Assembly (NCBI RefSeq): GCF_029852145.1
Contig: NC_079975.1
Coordinates: 22,945,364-23,009,363 of the forward strand
DNA length: 64,000 bases
Direction of reading: 5' to 3'
Origin: Microplitis mediator
Taxonomy: Eukaryota; Arthropoda; Insecta; Hymenoptera; Braconidae
In this document: positions 10,601 through 22,038 of the stretch, piece after piece
How the letters are laid out: each line of letters starts with the position of its first letter
Numbering within the stretch: position 1 is the stretch's first letter
Program-made: the position numbers and the translations under genes
The notes under the pieces: generated by a model
Told to the model about the DNA's origin: nothing
The model's input: only the letters and a program-made list of their open reading frames with translations
Database searches by the model: none

Positions 10601-13266
10601 CAACAGCATACATCGACTTAAAATAAATAAAACTCGGGTATAATTGGCGTTGTTTACTTGGGCATACTCGCTACCCATTTCTAGTAAACTATTTGCTGCT
10701 ATAAAATCTCTTTCGGATGCATGGATTTGCTGTGGAAAAATATAATTATTTTAGTATCTTTTTTTTGTTAAATTAAAGACCTGATTAGTGACTAAAATTT
10801 TTTTTAATGCCATGAATATTTAAATTTAAATTTTATAGTGGATGGAAAAAGTTCGAAATGTGGAACTTTTAAACTTGAGACGGATTATAACTTTGAGTTG
10901 AACTTTTTGGGAAATTGTAATTTTGATGGTAAAAAAAAAATTTATCTAGAATTTTATACAAGCGAAATTTGAACAAAAAAAGAAGGTTTTTAAAACCCGT
11001 TTCTCAAAATATATTTTTACGTTTTACCCTGGTTTAGAAAAAATTAAAAAACCTCAAATTTTGAACTTTTTATGAACGTTTTTTTATTCTTAGTGATTTA
11101 GACTGGAATCGTTGGAGTATTCCAATGTTGGAATTGATGATTATAATTATGAGTAAATTATATTTTACTTATTAATGATTAAATTATTCTCCGCGGAGAT
11201 AATAAATTTTCATTATTAATTTTGATATTTTGTTCCTACTGTTAATTTATAATTTAGAGAATTTTGAAGGAGGCTTATAACGGGATGTCTGCTACAAAAT
11301 TCCTTCGAGTGGTTAAGCGGGGAAGTTTTTTTGGACTCAGTAACTCCCGGCTGAGGGGAAGAGGCTCATAAAGGGCAGACTTATAAGGGATAGTCGGCTG
11401 TATATAAAGTCCTAGATAACTAAAAACTTTGTTTTTTTAATATAAAAATTACAAAAATTCCGTAAAAGTTCCACTCGATCTTCAATCTGTGTCAAGTTTC
11501 CAAGTTCTACATCTCGAACTTTTTTGGAACGAATTTTTTTTACATGCAAGGGCAGAGGTACCGATTTTAGGCACTTGAGGCCCAGTTTTTAACACGAATA
11601 AAAATAATTTGTAAAAGATGCAATGACACATTATTTTAAAAATGTGTTCAAAGATACTTTTACCACACTGTTGCAATAGAAATTTTATTCATGTATCCGA
11701 AGATCGGAACGTTTTTCGCGAAACGAAAGTAAAAAAACAAAATGAAAAGTAAGAAATCTACTGGATCTAGATTTTAGAAATGTTTCGTGTACACGATAGT
11801 TTGTTAGGCAAACTTGCAGGCCCCCAACTACTTCTTAAGCAGTTAAATTGCATAAATTTTTCGCTGGTTGAGCGAAAACGTTCCGATCTTCAGGTACATT
11901 TTTACTTAATACTTTTCTGTTAATTAAAACGAAGTTTTAATTGTCAAAAACTTGTACCCTAGTTGTTGGTATAAATTATTGAAACTTTTATTCCTCATAC
12001 TTACTGCGAGTTGAAAAATAAGTCTACAATGCCAGTAAACATTTTGAGTTGAAAGTCTAATTGCTTCTCTAAGTATTGGCATACAATGATTTGAGTCCTG
12101 TTGTTTATATAATTCGGCTACAATACTAGCAGCTTCAAATTTAACATCATCAAATGTTTTCATATTTTGACTTAGTCCCCACTAAAAATTAAAATAAATT
12201 ATTTACTTTTATTTACACAGCAAAAAAAAATTATTCTTACAAACTAAATATTTTTTTAATTAAAATTAATTAGATATTTTATTTAAATGAAATATTTACT
12301 GTAAAAAAAATTTATACTCATTTTTAAAAAATATATTTGCAATTTTATGATACTGAAGTTAGCCGACGTCTAATAATTTTTGGACTTCTGTTTAAATAAT
12401 AAATATTTGAAAAAATTGCACCTGTAGTTTTTAAAATTTTCTACATGTGCATATTTTTTAAATTTAAATTGAATTGTTTAAAAAAAAATCCGGAAATTTT
12501 GAACTGTCTGCTAACTTTAAGATCACTGCAATTTTTGATAAAAACAATAAAACTCAGGTCTCATATATTTTTTTAAATTTTTATTATTTTTAAAAATTAA
12601 TAAAAAAAATTTACAAAAATGTTTATCAAAAACTTTAAAAAATTTTTATGTCACATTTATTTACAATCTAATTTTCAAATAGAAAAACAAAATTTCGGAC
12701 GTCTATTTAAAATGTAAATTTAATTGACCATAAAATTAAAATCTTTAATAAATAAATTTTCGTTATTAAAATACTTTTGCTGCGTAATTACTCGAATAAT
12801 TAATTAGTGAGTAGTTTTTTTTTTTATATTTTTTCTAAATAAAATTAATAGCGCGAAGTATGCGCCATTAATCTGCTTAATAAACAATACAATAGGTTAG
12901 GAATTTTGAAAAGTTGTCTAAACAAAAACTAATAAAAGACCAAAAAAGTACAAAAATAATAAGAAATAATAATAAAATAAATAAATAATAATAAGAGTAA
13001 TAAATAAAAGAGATAAATAATAAATAAAAATGACAACTGACCGCTTGTTCCAGGTGAGATCGCGCCAGGTCAATGTTTTTAGTGTGCGTAAGTAAAATGT
13101 TACCAAGTTGAAGATGTGTCCTGGCTTCAACTTTCGGTGGTGGTTTGAAAAAAAAAACAGCTTGCAAACATTGTATACAAGCTTTTATATTTTGAGGGTT
13201 TGATGTACGAAAATTTTCAGCTAAACCCAATAATGAAAGATACCAAGCGTCCTGATGTGACGCCAT
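7667..13266 (-). CDS. MAU2: MAU2, sister chromatid cohesion loader subunit (Scc4)
   Basis: Partner of Nipped-B/NIPBL (Scc2) that loads cohesin onto chromosomes. Four exons on the minus strand: 13266-13042, 12181-12005, 10729-9553 and 7863-7667; donors GCG/GTCAGT, GCA/GTAAGT and AGAG/GTTTAT, acceptors TTTTAG, TTCCACAG and ATTTCAG, all phases consistent, giving 591 residues (human 613). Landmarks: start MASHQDAWYLSLLG, then KVEARTHLQLGNILL, DDVKFEAASIVAELY, YWHCRLIFQLA, LVYLVTVMHSMQAGY, ARYNEAKRYLRETLKM, LLGHIFLSLGN, and end LLKDHFQSTQMPEH then TLIQWTTGP. The protein is a TPR superhelix by family. An upstream in-frame ATG at 13302 is possible, but 13266 (AAAATGG context) matches the family start. 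Introns hold families A, B, K and L. The short last exon is easily missed. Confidence 0.96.
7999..8202. repeat. Family A MITE in MAU2 intron 3
   Basis: TGATACTGAAGTTAGCCGAC at the left, CTGCTAACTTCAGGATCA at the right. The flanks TAAAAAAATA and TAAAAAAATT support a nine-base target duplication. Confidence 0.75.
8203..8603. repeat. Two degraded family A units
   Basis: 8203-8380 lacks a clear left end but keeps CTACATGTGCA and a TCTGTTAATTTTAGAACCAT end. 8407-8603 begins TAGTAAAGTTGGCAGACATT and ends TTTGCTAACTTTATTGTCA. Together with 7999-8202 they form a loose array. Confidence 0.6.
8604..8948. other. MAU2 intron 3 interior, nothing recognised
   Basis: A GC-richer stretch at about 8645-8770 (CCGAAAGTGCGGTCTTTC onward) contrasts with its AT-rich surroundings. 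It gives only short frames and I recognise no motif. Confidence 0.3.
8949..9147. repeat. Family B MITE in MAU2 intron 3
   Basis: ATGAGTGTGAATGT at the left, ACATTCACTCAT at the right. GACAAATT directly flanks both ends (TGACAAATT before, GACAAATTC after), an 8-9 bp target duplication. Confidence 0.75.
10840..11548. repeat. Family L fold-back (disrupted copy) in MAU2 intron 2
   Basis: The left half (about 10843-11085) contains TTGAGACGGATTATAAC and AAAAAACCTCAAATTTTGAAC. The right half (about 11455-11545) contains TCTGTGTCAAG and TTTTTTGGAACGAATTTTTT. The intact relative at 59185-59579 shows these were one palindrome. About 370 bp of unrelated, GC-richer sequence separates the halves. Confidence 0.5.
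11691..11899. repeat. Family K inverted-repeat element (copy 2)
   Basis: ATGTATCCGAAGATCGGAAC at the left, GTTCCGATCTTCAGGTACAT at the right, with TTTTTCGCGAAACG and the inverted GAGCGAAAACG inside. Same family as 6832-7044. Confidence 0.65.
12348..12525. repeat. Family A MITE in MAU2 intron 1, with 9-bp target duplication
   Basis: TGATACTGAAGTTAGCCGAC to CTGCTAACTTTAAGATCA. TGCAATTTT precedes the left end and follows the right end, one of the clearest nine-base target duplications of the family here. Confidence 0.8.
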
Positions 13267-13803
13267 TTTGACATTTCTCTTCTCTTTCCTCTCGAGACAC
13301 ACTATCAGCTACATACAATGTACTTTTTTTTGTTTACTATATTATAAACACTATTGTTATTAACTTACACACTTATATTATTATTATTTTTTTAAATAAT
13401 AATAATAATGCGATTACGATCGCTTATTTACTTAATCTCTTAGCAATCACATCTGCGTGATGATTTTTACGCGCTCAATTTTCCATGGAAACCGCACGAT
13501 TGCGTAATATTTACGAACAAATTCTGTTTTATTCAAGATTACCAACATTCAGATAATTTTGTCTTTTATTTTTAAATAATAATAATATAATTCTGGTGGC
13601 ACTTCTGATTACGCGGGAAATAAATTATTTATTCAAATTTTTATGACGAAGTTGCGGACCAGATTATTTATTTTTTTTTTAATAAATTGATTGTGATTTT
13701 AAAAAAAGTTGATGAGCGCGAAAATATTTTTGAAAATTTGTTGACATGAATTTTAAAAATGAGCGGGAATAAGTAAAAGATTCAAAGAAACATATTTTAA
13801 AAT
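13267..13803. other. MAU2 5' flank / promoter region
   Basis: Upstream of the MAU2 start, with short mixed-composition stretches (for example 13440-13520) between AT-rich runs. No motif is strong enough to call. Confidence 0.35.
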
Positions 13804-14621
13804 ATGAGTGTAATGTAGCAGACATACAATTTTTGAATTACATATAAAAAAATTAAATAATTGAATTAAGAAAATTTAAAAAAATGCGTGTACTAAATTT
13901 TGAATTTTCTAAGCATGCAATTTTTTATTTTTACTTTATAATAATTTAAGTTTATTATTTCAAGTTTTAAAAATTGTCAGATGTTCGATAACTTTACTAT
14001 CGAGTGTGAATGTAGCAGACATTGGAAAAATTTAAAATTATTAATAATTAGAGTAAATAATTAATAAAGTAAAATTTTTAAAAGAATGTTCATTAAAAAA
14101 ATTTTGAAATTAATAAGTGCATTTTTTAAAATAATATTTTTTTAGTATTTACTTTACTTATTTATAATTTTAAATTTGTCTGCTACAATCACACTCATAC
14201 TTTACTATCATTTTTAAAAATGAGCGCGAATGTAGTAGACATCAGACAAATTTAAAATTATAAATAAATAGAGCAAATAATTAATCAAATTAAATTTAAA
14301 AACAAGTGCGCATTTAAAAAATTTTAAAATTAATAAGTGCATTTTTTGTAAATATCGATTTTAAAATTATTTACTATATTTATTTATAATTTTAAATTTG
14401 TCTGACGTCTGCTACATTCACACTCGTTAAAGTTGGCGGACATCTGACAATTTTTGAAATTTTTGAAATAATAAACTTAAATTTTTCTAAAGTAAAAATA
14501 AAAAAATGCATGCTTAGAAAATTCAAAATTCAGTACACGCAATTTTTTTTAATTTTATTAATTTAATTATTTAATTTTTTTATATGTAATTAAAAAATTG
14601 TGTCTCGTACATTTACACTCA
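13804..14621. repeat. Array of four family B units
   Basis: Units at about 13804-14000, 14002-14199, 14222-14425 and 14426-14621. Each opens with variants of GAGTGTGAATGTAGCAGACA and closes with the inverse; the inner GCGCATT/AAGTGCATT palindrome is kept. Units differ from each other, so this is an old array or repeated insertion at one site. Confidence 0.7.
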
Positions 14622-14713
14622 TATTTTAAAATATTTTTATTTGAATCTTTTACTTGTTGATTTAAACATTAATGAATTTTTTAATGGCCGCGGACACTTA
14701 AGTTGTGGGAATT

Positions 14714-15665
14714 AAAACGATGTACAAAAAAAGTCTTGTAACATTTGAAGATAAGTGATAGTTTCACGAAAAGATTCAAATACTACTAAAATTTCCCATG
14801 AATTGAACTTTGACTGAATAATTTTTTAAGAATTAAATTTATCAAAAAATGATAAGAGACTTTTTTTGTAGTGCGTTCAATTTCCAACATAAATATTCAT
14901 TGATTTTTTCAATACACTGATTCCCTGATGGATGATAGAATTTTACGCTTAAGAAAAAAATTTTCCCATGTTATTTAAATGGGGAATCAAAATTTGTGAT
15001 AACGCGGTTGTTAATATTAATATTAAGAGCTTAAACTTTAACAGTATTTTCTTCTGTCATTTCTAATAATATTTTCCGTATAATTTTTTGAAAAAACAAA
15101 TCGACTATTTTTTTTTTTCTCGAAACCCCATATCAAAAAGTTACAGGAAAGTGAAACAGATTCCTGTTAGAAGATGAGCTCTTATGTTTGTAATTTTATA
15201 TACATCGGTAATGACTCATTGTATAGATAAGCTCAGGAAATAATTTCATAGGGAATTGAACTCTACAAAAAGTCTCTTATCATTTTTTGATAAATTCATC
15301 TGTCCAAAAGTTATTGGATCTTGAAGTCAAATTTCCATTAAATTTCCAGCGAAACTATCAGACTTATCACAAAATGTCATAGAATCTTTTTTGTAGACAA
15401 TTTTATTTTCTACAAATTATTTCTGATAAAATTTTTCAAAATTCCCTATTGTTTCCTAGTTATTTCCATTTTAATATCAAGCTCTTGAAATCGATCAGAA
15501 CACTCCTTTTTTTCTGAGCTTGATATTAAAATGGAAATAAATAAAAAACGATGCGAAATTTTGAAAAATTTTATCAGAGATAATTTGTAAAGAATAAAAT
15601 TGTCTACAAAAAAGATTTTGTGACATTTTGTGATAAGTCTAATAGTTTCGCCGGAAAAGTAAAAA
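14714..15665. repeat. Large nested fold-back between MAU2 and the cysteine-rich gene
   Basis: Sequence around 14714-14890 (AAAAAATGATAAGAGACTTT) returns inverted at about 15255-15300 (AAGTCTCTTATCATTTTTTG). A second palindrome, 15340-15650, centres near 15500 with arms TTGATATTAAAATGG/CCATTTTAATATCAAG and TTTTGTAGACAATTTTATT with its inverse. Both arms carry TGATAAGTCT/AGACTTATCA motifs, so the two palindromes belong together. Confidence 0.6.
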
Positions 15666-15696
15666 GATCTCGAAATTTATTATATATCTACAATTT

Positions 15697-15700
<4 letters not shown>

Positions 15701-15759
<59 letters not shown>
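15701..15759. repeat. (TA)n microsatellite
   Basis: About 29 uninterrupted TA units, some 170 bp upstream of the cysteine-rich gene start. Confidence 0.95.
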
Positions 15760-15761
<2 letters not shown>

Positions 15762-15928
15762 ATAAGAAATAAAAATGATTGCGTGTTTTAAAATCATGGT
15801 AATCCCCCACCAAATGTTACGTTTGTTGAATCAGGAATCGCTTGGAGTTGATCAGATACCAGTTACATTACAATTACGAGTGTTACGAAGAGTTTTAAAG
15901 AGACTGTATTTTTTTTTAAAATAAAAAA

Positions 15929-17874
15929 ATGATTATCTATAAAAAATCATCCATAATTTTGATACTACTATTTTCAATAAATTTTTTAAATTGTATTTGT
16001 GATAAAATGAATAGTAAAGAATCAGAAAGCACTCTCGAAAAATTAGTTAAACTTTTCACAGAACCGGGAGCATTTAAACGTGTGGGTGAAATATTTGGAG
16101 AAAATTCAATTGACGAAACTGTATCGTGTGCTAAAGGTGATGAAGGTCTCGATTGCAGAAGAGCCGAAGCACGAAGATCTGTTGATTGTCCTGACGGTAA
16201 TTTAAATTTCCATTTTCTGTAATCACGCGTTTAATTTTAAAAATTTTTATTTTTTACGGCCGGTAAGAAATTATTTGCCTGTTTTAATTAATTACTATTT
16301 TATTTAGTCTGTTCAATGAACGTGTTTAACTCAATGGACGGTATTTATTGCAACAAAAAATGTTTGTACATCCTGTAATTATGAATCGTTACTTTCTGCG
16401 TCACAATGTTTTCCGTCCTTGACAGTAGCCACTCCTACAATAACTTTTGTCGGATAAAATCCTGCTCTCATTAGATAATATATATAAATAAATTTATGTA
16501 AATAGATATAGATATATATTTACATATATTGAATTCAAATTAATTCAACAAAACTGTAATTTATGTGATTACGGAGGTGTTGAAGTCAACATTCTTAGCA
16601 TGCACTTCATTCAATTTAATTTACTCACATAAATTAATTATTTTTCTTTTAATTACAATAAATTACTTTGAATTATTAATATCAGTTTGAAATTCAAAAT
16701 ATAAATTAACTTATTTATACATAACTTTTAATTTCTAGTCATAAATGTCAAAAAAATTAAAATCACAATGAATTTTTTTTTTATTTCATTTAAATTCTTT
16801 TTTTTTTGTTGTCTAGTAGCCAATTAATTTTGAATGATATTAATTTTGAAGCTGATATGGAAAAATCTGAATTTAAATTAAAGTTTTTTTTTCCAGGGGT
16901 AAATTAGTTTGTAATTATGAAAAATTGCACAGTAAGATTTTGGAAAACTCGCAATTACCAAAAACAAATTAAGATTAAAAAAAAGGCGGTACTGTGTTTC
17001 AAAAATTTTTTGAATTTAAATCCACGTTAATATCTTGATTAATTACACACAGAAAAAAGGATTTTTTGGCGCGAAAAATTTTTACCCGCCACAAGAAAAA
17101 TTTTTTATTATAAATTGAAAATAAAAAACTTCTCGAGGCGAAAAAAAATTTTCTGGAGCCAAGAAATTTTCTTTTCTGCGTACAAATCATATATTTTTAA
17201 ATAATCAAATTGTAATTATTACAAACTGTGTTTTAATTTTTAAAATAATGTCAAGAAATCGAAAATAAATCAATTTTCATGACAATTATCATTGAAAATT
17301 TAAGACAGTGAAATTGATGAGTGTGAATGCAGTAGACATCAGACAATTTTAAAATTAATAAGTGCATTTTTTAAATTATTTATAATTTTAAATTTGTCTG
17401 ATGTCTGCTAAATTCACACTCGTTAAAATTGGCGGGCATCCGAAAATTTTTAAAACTTTTAAATAATAAAATAAAATAAAAATAAAAAAATGTATGTTTA
17501 GAAAATTCAAAAATCAGTACGTGCATTTTTTTAAATTTCATTATTTTAATTATTTAATTTTTTAATACGAAATTTAAAAATTGTCTTGTCTGTTACATTT
17601 ACACTGATGAAAATTTTGAAATGCTAACAGTTGAAATAAAATTTCAGGTGATTGCTACTGTTACAATTGTTCAGTAGCTGGTCCAGAATTATGGCCATCA
17701 TGTTGCCGTGAGAGCTCGAAATGCTGTTCTTATTTGGCAGCTGCTTGTCGCAATTGTGATCAACCTTCGTTGTTTTCTTTTTGCTCAAAGCATTTTAAAA
17801 AGTGTTTAAATGAATTCAGAGAGAGCACGATGACTACGGAAAGCAGTAATCCATCGTTAAGTGCAAACACATAG
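15929..17874 (+). CDS. Secreted cysteine-rich protein, unknown function
   Basis: I do not recognise the family. Two exons, 15929-16196 and 17648-17874, joined CCTGACG/GTAATT and TTTCAG/GTGATTGC in phase, encode 164 residues. Residues 1-24 form a signal peptide (basic start, hydrophobic core around residues 8-21, C22 and C24). The mature part has a charged linker of about 40 residues, then 14 cysteines between residues 67 and 142: C67, C76, C87, C92, C94, C97, C108, C109, C115, C116, C123, C126, C135, C142. An even number and paired CC motifs suggest up to seven disulfides and an extracellular role. The tail (147-164) is Ser/Thr-rich and probably disordered. The gene diverges from MAU2; its intron carries a rearranged family B pair. 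Splicing and cysteine content make a real gene likely; any function would be a guess. Confidence 0.82.
17329..17605. repeat. Family B pair, first unit deleted internally
   Basis: 17329-17421 keeps both ends (GAGTGTGAATGCAGTAGACA and GTCTGCTAAATTCACACTC) but has lost most of its middle. 17422-17605 is a near full unit ending TGTTACATTTACACTGATG. Both lie in the intron of the cysteine-rich gene. Confidence 0.65.
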
Positions 17875-18238
17875 TATGCAATTCCAAGTTTACATACATG
17901 TACTTATATATGTATGAGTACATATGTATTATATGTTCACGTTCGACAGAGAAAATTATTAATTCTCCGGTAATCAAATTTCGAAACCCTGTTGATTAAA
18001 TACAGTTGCATAAGAGCGTTAGTTTGAATTTCCATATATGTTTGCACCGGCTCTTACTTGACTGGTGTCTGTACCTGGAAATTAAACTCACTTATTTAAC
18101 AAGACATTGCATTAATTAGTTACTTAAATATTTAAATATTAAATTAAATGAAATTTTTTTTTATTGAATTGTTTACTTGATAATTAGTCATTTTTTAAGT
18201 TTAAAAAAATTGTTTTTATAAATAATAATAATTAATTA
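17875..18238. other. 3' flank of the cysteine-rich gene
   Basis: Contains repeated TACAT/ATGTA steps at 17890-17935; no gene or known repeat seen. Confidence 0.4.
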
Positions 18239-18928
18239 TCTGTATTATTAAGAGAATAAGGAAAATTTTGTTCCCGCTATATTTATATGATAGAATTAAT
18301 TAATGTTATTGAAATTGGTATCATTAGATAGGTCTTGACTTGAATTTGTGCCTTTTCATACTTTAAACTCTTTTTAATTGCCAAGTATTCAGATAAATAG
18401 ATTTATCTATATCATTCGAATTACATTTAAATTACGCGGGAAAAAAGACGATCATATTTATTTTCTTTGAATAAATTAATACTTTAATTATTCTGTCACT
18501 AAATATGACTGAATGTCACTGAATATATAGCTATATTATTTATATAGCGTTACTTATTCCAAAATGACAGATTTTTATACTCCCTTTTGGTTTTTGGAAG
18601 CTTCTCAAAGCCAAAAAAGTGTGCATAGAAAAAAAATGGATTCATTGACACAAAAAATCTTTACTCGCCTAAAGAAAATTTTGACTTACCCCAATAAATT
18701 TTTTGCATTGTGAATTGAAAACAAAAATTTATTTAGAACTAGAAAAAATTACTCGGTGCAAGGAATTATTTCTTGACCAAAAAAATCTTTTCTCGCCCCA
18801 AGACAATTTTTGTATTTAATTGATAATGCATAAAATTTCTTGGTGCAAATTAAAATTTTTTGCGGCAAGAAATCCTTTTTTTCTGCGTATTTTATAAATT
18901 TAGTAGTGATATTTGGGCAGTCACGTAG
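18239..18928 (+). mobile_element. Family C Helitron-like element (copy 2, uninterrupted)
   Basis: TCTGTATTATTAAGAGAATA to GGGCAGTCACGTAG, 690 bp, preceded by A and followed by T. It serves as the reference that reveals the insertion in copy 1. Just past the end the sequence can fold as CAGTCAC-GTA-GTGACTG. It contains a hairpin CTCCCTTTTGG...AAAGCCAAAAAAG at about 18580-18625. Confidence 0.65.
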
Positions 18929-20442
18929 TGACTGTAGGTTGCTCGTAAATTATAAGTATTTATATTAAGAATTAGTTGCATAATAAATGTGAAAGTAATT
19001 ACTTAAATACTTTACATATTATACATATTTATGTATAGGATTTATTGCTCATTTTGGAAAAAAAATAAAATTTTTAATTAATTGTAATTAGAATAATTAT
19101 TAAATTAATTGTTTAATATTTTTTATAAGATTGTTATAATAAAATTAAATAAATAAAATAATAATCTGTAGTAAAGTTTTTTCTTTTATAAATAATAGTA
19201 TATATATATTCTTATTTATTTGTAAATTTAAATGTATGAAAGTATTCATATGAGTATAGAAATCATAGAAAACTGTTGACACATATTTATATCGAGATGA
19301 TGAGCGTTTATATATTTCTTATTTAATACTTTATTATAAATAACTTTTCACATTCTCTCCTGCCTACGGGTTATAAATATATCAACAAACCGGAATTCTA
19401 AAAGAAAAAAAAGTTGGTAATAATAATAATAATGAAATAGATAAATTGCTTAATTACTTAACAGTTTTATAAATTTAGCAATATGTCAATATCTCCATTT
19501 GTCGTAAATCTTTTCCTTCAAGCTTTGAAAATTAGAAAAAAAATTTTTTATTGCAATGTGAGGAAAAATATTTAAATGTTTCAGCTTTCACAAATTTTTC
19601 ATGGGTCGGTGTATTTATTAATGGAATAAAAAAAAAAAAAAAAGAAATTCTTTGCATAATTTAATTTAAAGTTTCTTGATATGATGAGTCCTGAGGTAAT
19701 AAAACTATTAAATTAAGTGGGAAATTTGAATTCAAAACTTTCTTTACAGATAATTTATTACGTCGAATGACATTTTCTTTTAAAAATCTACCGCCAATTT
19801 GACCCTTCTGTTAAAATTTTATTCGGATTTAAAAGATTTTTATAATAGAAATAATAAAATTTGTTTTAAATGAATATTGAGTTGGTCGGGTAATCAAAAA
19901 ATTATAGCATAATTTTATGTTGAGATATAATGTGATTATTTAAAAATATTATGGGGGTACGAATCGTGTTTGAATCGAATCGAATAATTTGAATTATTAG
20001 AAAATTTTCTAATTGCCCAAATAGCACACGGTTTTGTGACATCTATCAGATAGCAGTTTTGAAGCTGTTTTTTGACCTATCGATAAGGCGATCTTGACAG
20101 AACAATTAGAAATTTGTGTCATAAAAAACAACATCTGCTAAAAAGACTTGAAACAAGTGTGAGAAAATTCTGATCATCTTTCGAATATTTAATTTTTATT
20201 TAATGTTCAACTTAATTTTTTTTAAGTAACCAACAGTAATTATTTCGTAGATTCGTGTCCGAACTCTATTTACCTCCGACCAAAATTTGAATTATATTGA
20301 ACATAAAAAAAAATCTATCATGTTACAATAATTACTGATGTTACTTTAAATCTTTTTCTTTTTCCGCGGATATATTTTATATTAATTTTTAAAATAAAAT
20401 AAATAATCAATGAGCAAGTGGCAGCTTACCCAGTAGTTAAAA
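18929..20442. other. Intergenic DNA between two + / - genes
   Basis: Mostly AT-rich. At 19950-20010 the string GGGGGTACGAATCGTG followed by GAATCGAATCG resembles the start of the hAT-like element at 22126. At 20018-20100 there is GCCCAAATAGCACACGG with an AGCAGTTTTGAAGCTG-type hairpin, similar in style to 56440. No coding exon seen. Confidence 0.4.
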
Positions 20443-20855
20443 ATACCCTGATTTAAAAAAATACGATAAAAAATTAATTTTATTAAATATTTCAAATGCT
20501 ACTTCTTATGAATGTTTAATATTTCGTATGAAAAATCGTTATATCGACGCTTCTATAAATGATTATATATATTAAGTATCATATATTATTTACATATATG
20601 TTAAAATATATATATAAACATTCATAAATTTTCAACACATAAATTGTAACAATAATATAAGATTAATTATGTAAGAAATTATGTGTATATACTTAATATA
20701 TGAAAAACATATATATGCTACTGATTATTTTGTCACAATATATCACATATTTGTTATATATTTTTCAATATCTATATTTCCTACGATATTTTATTTTTTT
20801 TTATATTACGCGGGAGTATGAATTTTTTTAAATCGTATTTTTTAAACAGGGTATT
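20443..20855. repeat. Inverted-repeat element with ATACCCTG ends
   Basis: Left end ATACCCTGATTTAAAAAAAT followed by ACGAT; right end ATCGT followed by ATTTTTTAAACAGGGTAT. About 28 bp of terminal inverted repeat encloses an AT-rich interior with many TATATA steps; no frame. Confidence 0.55.
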
Positions 20856-21697
20856 GAAAATTAATTAAAATCCTGAGCTTCTTAAAATTTTATCATAATT
20901 AATTTGTAATTAATCAGCTGTTACTAATTAAAATTAATCATATAAAAAAATTTAATACAATCAAAGGCTTTTTTAAAAAAAAATCCAATTATTTCCACAC
21001 TCGCACCTTGAAAAAAAAATTTTAATTAGACGATAAAATAAAAACTTAATTATTATTCTTAATAAAAAGATATTTTAATTATTACAATTATTGACAAGCT
21101 TTATTTTTTTTTCTCTGTTTTCATTTTTTTTTTTTTTTTTATTTATATAACATTTTTTTATTCGCCTGCTAATCCTAGGCGGGGAGGCAAAAAATTTGAA
21201 ATTTTATAATTTAATTTGAAAATTTGAAAATTTAAATAATTTATTTTTAAAATAAATTCATATTAATTTGGTTTCACATATTTATATACTTGTAAAAATT
21301 ATTTTCATAATTTTTAATCACGTGGTAATTTTAATTACAATTTTATTGTTATCAAAAATTGTCAAGTCAATTGTACTGAAATATTTTTTTGTAATTTTTA
21401 AATACAAAAAAATTATAATTATCAACTTATTAATGTCAACTCTAACAAGTTTAGCACCAAGCAGATCCAGAAAGTCCATAATTTAAAAAAAAATTTTATA
21501 CCAAGTGCGTAATCTGCAAAATTTAAAATTTAAAAGAAAAATAAATATAATAATAATAATAATAAATTTATTAAAATAAAAATTTGTGATTGATAATGAA
21601 ATATTTTGTCTGTAATGAAATATTATTTGAATGATTTACTTTTTTTCTATTATTACAATTACTATTATTATATTTATTATTGTTATTATAATAATTA

Positions 21698-21734
<37 letters not shown>

Positions 21735-21845
21735 GCGATTATTAAATTTGATAGTGTATTAAATAATTAATAATATAATACATATCAAATTTATTTATCT
21801 CAATAAACTATTGTGACGTATAAAGGAGAGAGAGAGAGAGAGAGA
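21698..21845. repeat. Microsatellites (TTA)n and (GA)n
   Basis: About 12 TTA units at 21698-21733 and about 10 GA units at 21826-21845, both uninterrupted. The surrounding 20856-22038 is simple AT-rich intergenic DNA with nothing else recognised. Confidence 0.9.
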
Positions 21846-22038
21846 ATTATTTTTATTTATTTCTAGTTTACTTGATTTTTAAAATTTTAATTCTATAAAT
21901 ATGAAATACCGACATTATTATAACACTATTTTATGTATTTAATTAATTCATTAATTAAATAGGACGATTGTTTGTTGGTTATCAATTAATCGATTATCTC
22001 CAATAAATGTATTTAAAAAATTTTTTTTTTACTGTTTA

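Noticed and set aside
9515..10678. Stand-alone 387-codon minus-strand gene
   Set aside because: It is the large third exon of MAU2 plus intron read-through; frame and sequence continue into exons at 12005-12181 and 7667-7863.
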